From positions 1 to 11,472 of the forward strand of contig WRCR01000084.1 of NCBI GenBank assembly GCA_009783865.1: a stretch of 11,472 nt of DNA, in the 5' to 3' direction. Below the pieces are notes generated by a model. It did not search any database. It had not been told where the DNA came from and saw nothing but the letters and a program-made list of their open reading frames with translations. This document shows positions 7,401-11,472 of this stretch, one piece after another. Position numbers and translations under genes: made by a program. How positions within the stretch are numbered: the first letter of the stretch is position 1; every line of letters starts with the position of its first letter. The DNA comes from Planctomycetaceae bacterium. Its GTDB lineage: Bacteria > Planctomycetota > Planctomycetia > Pirellulales > Thermoguttaceae.

Positions 7401-7713
7401 GAAAAACATCGCTGCCCCAATCGAATTCGATAGTAATAATTGACAAGCCGACCGTCGTTTGACTCCGAATTGCAAGCGCGCCAGTTGCACCGTTGAGAAC
7501 GGTTTCCAGCGGCGTTGTCACCAAGGTTTCTACTTCTTCCGGTGCGAAGCCGGGACATTCTGTCATAACCGTGACACGCGGACGATTCAAATCGGGAAGA
7601 ACATCTATCGGCAGTTCAAGCATCTGCTTCGTGCCGAAAATTACCAAGAAAACAGCAGCAGCGAAAACAATCAAACGGTGCCGAAGCGAAAAGAAAATGA
7701 TACGATTGAGCAT
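4441..7713 (-). CDS. CusA/CzcA-family heavy-metal RND efflux pump
   Basis: 1090 residues, normal for heavy-metal-efflux RND proteins. These inner-membrane proton-driven pumps take metal ions from periplasm or cytoplasm and pass them to an outer-membrane channel. TM1 is about residues 11-28. The first periplasmic domain follows, opening with LPIDVLPDLNRPRVTVM (34-50). TM2-TM6 lie about 360-520 and include the proton-relay helix GELVDDAIVDVENIFRR (425-441; D429, E436). TM7 is at 559-578, followed by the second periplasmic domain from FMPPFNEGAIQVNV. TM8-TM12 run 893-1050. TM4 lacks the DFG aspartate of the Zn/Co pumps, having AVAIG instead, which leans towards CusA-type monovalent copper/silver pumps. 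However, the methionine expected in the NEG...MPS stretch of CusA is not at that place, so the metal is undecided. It begins 48 bases after the adaptor gene, with no visible Shine-Dalgarno. Same operon. Confidence 0.95.
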   Translation of the reverse strand: MLNRIIFFSLRHRLIVFAAAVFLVIFGTKQMLELPIDVLPDLNRPRVTVMTECPGFAPEEVETLVTTPLETVLNGATGALAIRSQTTVGLSIITIEFDWGSDVFQSRQIVAERLQLAIDRLPDGIVPQMTPISSVMGQIAVLAVWSDDTNLNPAVLPPDFQPLTDMELRTLADWTIRRRLLAVQGVSEVYTMGGERKQFQVLLRADDLRKYDVRIDDVETALTRSNQNVTGGYLMGAGNKQSLIRSVGRIRTIDDIKKLVVKPNTDPPILLDLVADVVEAPATKVGDGFISFHEPMTGIISANKAVILTVEKQPLEDTRQLTSTLLQKIEQIQNELQTKHPDLRIECLYQQRTFIDLAINNVLEALYLGVLLVVVVLFFFLMNLRITFITLLAIPMSIITTCLIFAWLGFSINTMTLGGLAVAIGELVDDAIVDVENIFRRLKENFLSETPRSSIEIVYEASCEIRNSIVYGTAIVCVCFFPLFWLSGIEGRLFAPLGVAYVVSIFASLLVSLTITPILSKWLLPKTAYLHRESSGLVLRFVQLFAETAIRFGLKFPRLVLLLGVIASVAALLVFLALPRDFMPPFNEGAIQVNVDLMPGTPLETTEKLARRLASQVQSIEGIQSISGRIGRAELDEHAVPVSTAELICSVDPKTKRKMEAIITDLETLIAPTNIPGAIAFHDQPLQHLISHLRSGTSARIAIKLRGNNLRSLNERAARVQELITDIPDIGKTRIEPIQIDIPQIRIELDRDKLARHGLTPVDVNSAVETAMSGCVATEVIDSERRYFDVLIRLAEEYREDANLLQDLPISLPEGGVVPLGELAVIVNSHGPSRIDHEAGHRQVVVQSNPSHRGAVDVKNDIDRVLQPHLEELTSDNYTLELSGIFQSEQEATQQIILLSCLSVLVIFLLLYTMFQSANISLQIMVALPLALVGAVAAIVLTGQGRTIPCLVGMISLCGIASRNGILLIDHYLHLVQYEGETFSKEMLIRAGRERVAPVLMTALTSVIALVPLTLAADKPGREILYPIATVVIGGLLTSTLMEFFIRPALFWKFGREAFERSLNARRAAHRNSLSNDTSSPEFKYPGKFS

Positions 7714-7761
7714 AAAATGATTCGTCTGTAGACAATAGTATTTAGTATGAAAACAGCAGCG

Positions 7762-9363
7762 TTAGTGGTCTCCGCAGGGACAAGTACTCTGTAGTTTTCC
7801 GCTTCCGCTGTTGAAGGCATCGTTGAGTTGACTGGCACCCGTTTGGGCAAGATAATCCGTAGGAAGAACCGATGGAACTGCTTCATTCGAGTCGGGAGCA
7901 GTTATAAAAACGGGCTTGAAGGCAATCCGATGCTGGTCGCGGGCTTCTATCTTGATGGGCTTCTTGTGCCATATTTTATAAGGAAAGTATGGGATACCCG
8001 ATTCTTCCTCTTCGATAGTTAGTTGTTTCACAGCATTTCCGGCGACTCTCCACTTGGAAATGCCGTCAACAGCAAAAACGAATGCCTCGGCACCATCTTC
8101 GGCAACGGCTTCTGCCGGTACGACAAAGCAATCGGTGATTATTTGATGTTCAACGTTGACAACGCAGCGTTGCCCCGGTTTGAATCGCCAGTGCAGGCGT
8201 TCTCTGTTGTCCGTATCCAAATGGGAATGACCGGCATGGTGAGAATCATCCCAGCGTTCTTTGACATCGAGCAGACGATTGTTAAGTTCCACGTAAAAGT
8301 TTAATGTGCGGTTGACGGCATCGATTCGATTGTCCAGTTTCTTAATATGCAAAGGCATCGGGGGTTCCTTTTCATCGGTCAATGCGTGGTCGTCAAAAAC
8401 GACAGAGACGTGGCTTTGTTTCGTAAAAGCCCGATTCAGTAAAGGTTCATCCCGCGCAAACGCTTTTCCTTCAACATAGAGACGTGAATAATTTGAAATC
8501 TGACAAAGTGTTTCGCCTTGTGAAACAAGTTGTCCCTTCTCGACATTCAAATGCTGAAGAACGAGGGGAACATCAGGTGCATCATGTTTATCATCGTGAA
8601 CATCATTCGGCGGTGTTGTCAAGAAACCATCTTCGACGACATTCGGAACGTAAATCGTTAGTTCCTGAATCAACTGAAATTGTTCGGACGCATTGCTTTC
8701 GGTACACCGCTGAATCAATGCTTCCACGCTTTTCGCCGAAAGTCCATGAAGTAAGAGAAGGTTTTTTTGTGCTGCGATTTGCGCATCAATTTCGATTTTT
8801 TGATTTTCAAACTCCCTGATTGTTTTCGGCGCAATCTGGTCTTGTTGCAACGGTTTGAGACGTTCCAGTTCTCTGTCGACAATAATTTTCTTTTGGCAGA
8901 GTGCAAGAAGAGCCGTTTGACATTGTACGATATCTTCGTGGGTCAACATAATATCGAAGAGCGGCTGTCCGGGTCTGACCCGCTCACCTTGTTCGCAATA
9001 TACACGACGAATCACTCCTGAAACGGATGCCGATATTTGAAACGTTGAACGTCCGGGTCTCTCAACTAGCATTGCAGGAAATGAACGTACCAGCGGAAAA
9101 TCCTCTTTTATCGGATTCCGCCACGATTGCGGTTTGATGCCGATGTTCTCCAATGCTTGGTCGCTCAAAGCAATTTGCGGAAACATTGAGTATTCGTCTT
9201 GATATTCATGTTTGTCGCCGCTGGGAACATCCGAAGGAAAAAACACGCCGATATGTTTTGCGATAAACGATTTAACAGCTTCGGTGGAAGCCAACACCGA
9301 ACCGACCATAATTCCGATGAGCAGGAGAAAACAAACCGAAAGAAGAACGAAGAACTTTTTCAT
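7762..9363 (-). CDS. CusB/CzcB-family periplasmic adaptor, histidine-rich
   Basis: 533 residues from ATG 9363. This start is chosen because it opens directly on MKKFFVLLSVCFLLLIG, a signal or membrane anchor; an upstream TTG (9402) would bury it. The protein links the RND pump to an outer-membrane channel. Two half-motifs of the barrel-sandwich domain flank the hairpin: SGVIRRVYCEQGERVRPGQP (115-134) and NVEKGQLVSQGETL (273-286). The coiled-coil helices lie between (about 140-235). A beta-barrel domain follows (CVVNVEHQI, FVVPAEAVAEDG). It carries metal-binding extras: DVHDDKHDA (254-262), DDSHHAGHSHLD (372-383) and a C-terminal CPCGDH. It is longer than typical adaptors of about 400 residues. 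It is first in a two-gene operon with the pump and divergent from a histidine-rich lipoprotein. No TolC-like gene is nearby, so the channel must come from elsewhere. Confidence 0.92.
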   Translation of the reverse strand: MKKFFVLLSVCFLLLIGIMVGSVLASTEAVKSFIAKHIGVFFPSDVPSGDKHEYQDEYSMFPQIALSDQALENIGIKPQSWRNPIKEDFPLVRSFPAMLVERPGRSTFQISASVSGVIRRVYCEQGERVRPGQPLFDIMLTHEDIVQCQTALLALCQKKIIVDRELERLKPLQQDQIAPKTIREFENQKIEIDAQIAAQKNLLLLHGLSAKSVEALIQRCTESNASEQFQLIQELTIYVPNVVEDGFLTTPPNDVHDDKHDAPDVPLVLQHLNVEKGQLVSQGETLCQISNYSRLYVEGKAFARDEPLLNRAFTKQSHVSVVFDDHALTDEKEPPMPLHIKKLDNRIDAVNRTLNFYVELNNRLLDVKERWDDSHHAGHSHLDTDNRERLHWRFKPGQRCVVNVEHQIITDCFVVPAEAVAEDGAEAFVFAVDGISKWRVAGNAVKQLTIEEEESGIPYFPYKIWHKKPIKIEARDQHRIAFKPVFITAPDSNEAVPSVLPTDYLAQTGASQLNDAFNSGSGKLQSTCPCGDH

Positions 9364-9415
9364 AATCGCCGAAAGGGTATCAGGAAAAATATGACGGCAC
9401 AATGCTGTACAATCT

Positions 9416-9448
9416 AACCGATTATTCGGTTTTATCCAGTATATTCAA
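9416..9448 (-). promoter_or_regulatory. Promoter of the metal-efflux operon with overlapping inverted-repeat operator
   Basis: On the minus strand, -35 TTGAAT (plus 9448-9443) and -10 AATAAT (9426-9421) are spaced 16 bases. The -10 lies inside a perfect inverted repeat AACCGA-TTAT-TCGGTT (9416-9431). A dimeric repressor or MerR-type activator bound there would directly control RNA polymerase access. The regulator itself is not in the window. Confidence 0.5.
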
Positions 9449-9470
9449 AAATTGGTTTCATAAACCTCAC

Positions 9471-9508
9471 CGCAATGGACGCAAAGAACGCAATGATTCG
9501 CAAGATGG
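9471..9508 (+). repeat. Tandem CGCAA cluster
   Basis: Four CGCAA units start at 9471, 9480, 9489 and 9499 (spacing 9, 9, 10), within CACCGCAATGGACGCAAAGA and its continuation. They sit between the divergent promoters. This resembles dispersed 'accgcaaaggacgcaaag' repeats that I recall from many bacterial genomes. Confidence 0.5.
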
Positions 9509-9521
9509 AAAAACCGGTATA

Positions 9522-9549
9522 TTGACAATAACGTTCTTTTCGATACACT
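9522..9549 (+). promoter_or_regulatory. Promoter of the histidine-rich lipoprotein gene
   Basis: A consensus -35 TTGACA (9522-9527) is followed after 16 bases by TACACT (9544-9549). The expected start is near 9556, about 40 bases before ATG 9597. Confidence 0.6.
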
Positions 9550-9596
9550 GTATTTTTCAATCCGTTCAATTCATTTTTTCAAAAGAAAGATTTTTT

Positions 9597-10115
9597 ATGC
9601 AACGTACTTTGTTGACCGCTGTCTTGTTAAGTGTTTCTTTGATTCTGTTCTGCGGATGTCCGGCTTCGAAGGTAGAAGCCCCGAAAACATCTCCGGTTTC
9701 TTCTGCCGAGTCAAAACCCGTCCGCTCTGGACATAGTCACGACTTTGGTCCCAACGGCGGTTCGCTCGCCGTTATGGGTGCGCATCAGTTTCATGCTGAG
9801 GCAATCGCAAATGAAGAGACCGGCGATGTCGAGATTAGAATCTACACCGGATCTAATAAACCGACCACGTTGGAGGCAAAGGAGATAAAACTCAATCGGA
9901 CCATCGAAGGAAAGCCGAAACAGTATGATTTGCCCGCTGTTGAAGGCGGCGATACCGCAACATTCAAAATCAATGACAAGGAACTAGCCGAAGCAGTCAA
10001 CGACCGAAAATGGGAAGGTGCCCTCCAAGTTGCACTGTTGGTTGACGGCGTTCCCTGTAATGGAGTCATGTCGAAGAAAAAGCACGAAGGTGACGACCAC
10101 GGACATGAACATTGA
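9597..10115 (+). CDS. Histidine-rich lipoprotein beside the metal-efflux operon
   Basis: 172 residues from ATG 9597. The frame is open further upstream, but the signal peptide and the promoter at 9522 fix this start. The signal MQRTLLTAVLLSVSLILFCG ends at a lipobox with Cys21. The mature protein begins with a proline/serine-rich tether, then HSHDFGPNGGSLAVMGAHQF (46-65), a pattern I associate with small periplasmic proteins near metal-efflux RND pumps (G-P-N/H-G-G followed by GxHxxHAE). A beta-rich domain follows (about 65-158), then a histidine/aspartate tail KKKHEGDDHGHEH. Both ends should bind metal ions such as copper or zinc. It is transcribed away from the adaptor gene, sharing a 233-base control region. 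The likely role is periplasmic metal capture or delivery to the adaptor; this is inferred from context, not shown. Not a named family that I can identify. Confidence 0.85.
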   Translation: MQRTLLTAVLLSVSLILFCGCPASKVEAPKTSPVSSAESKPVRSGHSHDFGPNGGSLAVMGAHQFHAEAIANEETGDVEIRIYTGSNKPTTLEAKEIKLNRTIEGKPKQYDLPAVEGGDTATFKINDKELAEAVNDRKWEGALQVALLVDGVPCNGVMSKKKHEGDDHGHEH

Positions 10116-10128
10116 TTAGGTGCAGAAA

Positions 10129-10154
10129 CCAACGTTTGTTGGATGTCGATTTTC
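10129..10154 (+). terminator. Candidate terminator of the lipoprotein gene
   Basis: CCAAC (10129-10133) and GTTGG (10138-10142) flank a GTTT loop, followed after a short gap by TTTTCTTTTTCTC. The stem is short but the T-rich tail is good. Confidence 0.4.
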
Positions 10155-10394
10155 TTTTTCTCTTCCGATGACGTTTTGATTACGCAAAGCGTCCGTTTTG
10201 ATATGTTATAGATGCCTGTCATTCCGGCGGCGGTGTTCGCAGTGTTCAGAGCAACAGTGTAACACCGCGCAGCATATCGCCATCGGTATTGAACATTCCT
10301 CCCCGTGCGTTTGAAGCCGCTTTGAAACGGGCGGAGCAGGAACAGGTATCAAATCAGTTTTACAGAGTTATCGGAACTAACAAAGCCCTATTGA
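10155..10394. other. Intergenic stretch, no supported gene
   Basis: Contains an open frame without a good start that runs on to 10438 on the plus strand. From a TTG at 10289 it reads RAFEAALKRAEQEQ then QFYRVIGTNKALLTTLRP, 49 residues. It looks helix-like but has no ribosome site and overlaps the opposite-strand small gene. It may be a relic of a larger gene. Nothing else was recognised. Confidence 0.3.
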
Positions 10395-10541
10395 CTACGC
10401 TCCGCCCTGCATCACAGTTAGTGCCGCACCGACGGTAATGAATACTGCCAAGATTACGGCTAGTCCGGCAATCGGTCCTAGTATAATGATTTCCGGCAGA
10501 GCAATTAGAGTGATAATCGTCCAAAACAAAAACTTTTTCAT
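10395..10541 (-). CDS. 48-residue hydrophobic membrane peptide
   Basis: Starts at ATG 10541 (MKKFLFWTIITLIALPEII), preceded by AAGGGGG six bases upstream, the best ribosome site in the window. A longer version starting at 10604 would lack such a site. Nearly the whole protein is hydrophobic: one segment around residues 4-20 and a second at about 21-43 (PIAGLAVILAVFITVGAALTV), ending QGGA. A consensus promoter lies at 10635-10663, leaving a leader of about 85 bases that can fold. I recognise no family. It could be a small stress or toxin-like membrane peptide, or a phage-derived small protein given its divergent neighbour. The strong expression signals argue that it is a real gene. Confidence 0.65.
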   Translation of the reverse strand: MKKFLFWTIITLIALPEIIILGPIAGLAVILAVFITVGAALTVMQGGA

Positions 10542-10628
10542 TGTATCCCCCTTATGATAAGAGCCGGTATCCGGCGGGATTGCAAGGGCTGTCCAGCCGG
10601 ACACGCGGGGTTAGCAACTCCCCTCGAC
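10542..10628 (-). promoter_or_regulatory. Structured leader of the 48-residue membrane peptide
   Basis: The minus-strand leader contains GGGG-A-GTT-gct-AAC-CCC (plus 10607-10623) and a compact GCCGG-ATA-CCGGC hairpin (10563-10575). TCCGGC/GCCGGA (10570-10575 and 10596-10601) offers an alternative pairing that excludes the second hairpin. This could be a regulatory switch but matches no riboswitch I know. Confidence 0.35.
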
Positions 10629-10639
10629 ATTTATATTAT
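10611..10639 (+). promoter_or_regulatory. Candidate promoter of the tape-measure-like gene
   Basis: TTAGCA (10611-10616), 17 bases, then TATTAT (10634-10639). The -10 overlaps the -10 of the opposite promoter at 10635-10640. Confidence 0.4.
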
Positions 10640-10663
10640 ATCGGCAATAGAGTGTATTTTCAA
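10635..10663 (-). promoter_or_regulatory. Strong promoter of the 48-residue peptide gene
   Basis: On the minus strand, TTGAAA (plus 10663-10658), a 17-base spacer and a perfect TATAAT (10640-10635). The left part is shared with the divergent plus-strand promoter. Confidence 0.65.
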
Positions 10664-10677
10664 TAGGAGTTTTCAAA

Positions 10678-11229
10678 ATGGCGGTAGGAGACATAAGAGC
10701 CGGAGGCGCGTTTGTAGAACTTTACTCTGTGGACAAGAAATTGGTAAACGGCTTAAGGGCAGTCAGCAAACGTCTCGATGCGTTTGCTAAAAAATGTTTT
10801 GCTGTTGCGAAGCAAGCCGCGCTTAATCTTGCAATTATCGGTACTCCGCTGGTTTTAGCGGCCAAGCAATTTATGACCTTCGTTGTGTTGTTTGTTCAAA
10901 CATTTGATAAACTATTTCAGGTTCTTGCATTAACTGCAACATCGCTAATCGTCACAACAGCGGCGGGGACAGTATTTGGAGCGATTCTCAGTGTATTGAG
11001 TTCGCGTTTTATACTGCTGGCAAACATTATCGGACTCACCGGCACCGCGCTTCGAGGACTCATCGGTATATTTGCTGGCTTGACAGCCGCAATACTCGGT
11101 GCAGTACAGGCGGTCTCCCGCACACATACCGGCGGTGCAGGAATTCCAACCGGCAATTACACTAATACGCTTGTCCGCATCAAAAATAATACCGGTCAGG
11201 TGCTTGAGCGGCACAGTATTGGAGTATAA
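10678..11229 (+). CDS. Short tape-measure-like hydrophobic protein (possible prophage relic or domesticated fragment)
   Basis: 183 residues from ATG 10678, with AGGAG eight bases upstream. The N-terminus GDIRAGGAFVELYSVDKK followed by LVNGLRAVSKRLDAFAKK matches the pattern I know from the start of planctomycete phage tail tape-measure proteins (IRAGxAFVEL..D..L..GL..A...L..F). Those proteins are usually many hundreds of residues and measure tail length. Here the ~90-residue middle (about 45-135) is strongly hydrophobic and glycine/alanine-rich, with several possible membrane helices. The end, NTLVRIKNNTGQVLERHSIGV, resembles the beginning of another phage-type structural protein (V+N.TG..+.R..V.G). 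So the gene looks like a tape-measure N-terminus fused to the start of a second protein with everything between deleted. No other phage gene is present. Alternatively it is a membrane-active, independent small protein. Confidence 0.6.
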   Translation: MAVGDIRAGGAFVELYSVDKKLVNGLRAVSKRLDAFAKKCFAVAKQAALNLAIIGTPLVLAAKQFMTFVVLFVQTFDKLFQVLALTATSLIVTTAAGTVFGAILSVLSSRFILLANIIGLTGTALRGLIGIFAGLTAAILGAVQAVSRTHTGGAGIPTGNYTNTLVRIKNNTGQVLERHSIGV

Positions 11230-11355
11230 TTTATGAAAATGAAGGTTGTGCAAGGACGAGTAATGGACTGGACAGAATGATGCGGTGTATTGATGATTAT
11301 TTTGAGCAGGGTGGGGTTATATTGCCCCCTCTTGTAAAAAGCTGGGGGTATTGTA
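11230..11355. other. Short intergenic stretch before tRNA-Asn
   Basis: Contains GGGG-TTATATTG-CCCC (about 11314-11329) followed by CTCTTG, a possible weak terminator for the preceding gene, and only very short open frames. No convincing gene. Confidence 0.3.
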
Positions 11356-11364
11356 TGATATAAT
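11356..11364 (+). promoter_or_regulatory. Extended -10 promoter of tRNA-Asn
   Basis: TGATATAAT matches the extended -10 consensus TGnTATAAT exactly, placing transcription start near 11371, about 28 bases before the tRNA. No good -35 is visible, as is usual for extended -10 promoters. Confidence 0.65.
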
Positions 11365-11398
11365 TGTGCCTTTTGTGTGAAATGGCGGAAGGTATGCT

Positions 11399-11472
11399 GC
11401 CTCCTTAGCTCAGTTGGTTAGAGCGTCGGACTGTTAATCCGCAGGTCTTAGGTTCGAGTCCTAAAGGGGGCG
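11399..11472 (+). tRNA. tRNA-Asn (anticodon GTT)
   Basis: Full cloverleaf: acceptor GCCTCCT (11399-11405) with AGGGGGC (11465-11471), including one G-T wobble; T8-A9; D arm GCTC/GAGC; anticodon stem TCGGA/TCCGC with loop CTGTTAA, anticodon GTT at 11433-11435; variable AGGTC; T arm TTAGG-TTCGAGT-CCTAA; discriminator G at 11472. The outermost anticodon-stem position (T/C) is unpaired. The window ends at the discriminator, so whether CCA is encoded cannot be seen. Confidence 0.97.

Noticed and set aside
9364..9402. Upstream TTG start for the adaptor
   Set aside because: The extension would put 13 residues before a clear signal/anchor sequence and has no ribosome site.
9402..9596. Long N-terminal extension of the lipoprotein frame
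   Set aside because: The promoter at 9522-9549 lies inside it, and the signal peptide with lipobox begins at 9597.
11233..11363. Two tiny open frames (15 and 28 codons) before tRNA-Asn
   Set aside because: Too short, no ribosome sites, no resemblance to known peptides; they could be the decayed remainder of the preceding gene.
1..11472. CRISPR array, rRNA gene or complete insertion sequence
   Set aside because: No regularly spaced repeats of CRISPR length, no rRNA-like sequence and no transposase frame with flanking inverted repeats were seen on either strand.

Overview
The window looks like a chromosomal accessory stretch from a planctomycete with moderate GC (I estimate the mid-40s percent by eye). 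The evidence is a pilin-like KRAFTLVELLVVIAIIG motif, an alpha-oxoamine-synthase relative of a type I associate with planctomycetes, a tyrosine-recombinase fragment of planctomycete flavour, weak or absent Shine-Dalgarno sites before several genes, and a short protein starting with the IRAGGAFVELYS pattern I associate with planctomycete tail tape-measure proteins. The taxonomic call is inference, since no rRNA or other marker gene is present.

Layout. 1-561 is the 3' part of a membrane protein whose C-terminus is an acyl-carrier-protein-like half domain that stops just before the expected phosphopantetheine serine. 604-1783 is a compact operon with its own promoter: a 103-residue membrane/coiled-coil protein, a zeta-toxin-type P-loop kinase coupled to it by an ATGA overlap, and a 74-residue small protein overlapping the kinase by 20 bases. 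I read this as a toxin-antitoxin-like module with an extra membrane component. 1919-3145 is a PLP-dependent alpha-oxoamine-synthase-like enzyme ending in a good terminator. 3390-3681 (minus) is a recombinase relic lying directly behind rpmE (ribosomal protein L31, 3682-3909, minus), which has a clear promoter. 4235-4414 (minus) is an orphan pilin-like N-terminus with no usual start codon, ending in a 16-bp palindromic repeat.

4441-9363 (minus) is a heavy-metal efflux pair: a histidine-rich periplasmic adaptor followed by its RND pump. A histidine-rich lipoprotein (9597-10115, plus) is transcribed divergently. The 233-bp region between them carries a promoter for each direction, a perfect inverted repeat over the minus-strand -10 box, and a short CGCAA repeat cluster. 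The three products probably act together in the periplasm in copper/silver or other metal detoxification. No outer-membrane TolC-type partner is encoded here.

10395-11229 is a divergent pair, a 48-residue hydrophobic peptide (minus) and a 183-residue tape-measure-like protein (plus), expressed from promoters whose -10 boxes overlap. It may be a prophage relic or a domesticated phage-derived unit. The window closes with tRNA-Asn(GTT) at 11399-11472, preceded by an extended -10 promoter.

The parts most worth following up are the three-gene kinase operon, with its ribosome-site-sequestering inverted repeat and a 25-bp near-copy of its promoter inside the toxin gene, and the tape-measure-like divergent pair.
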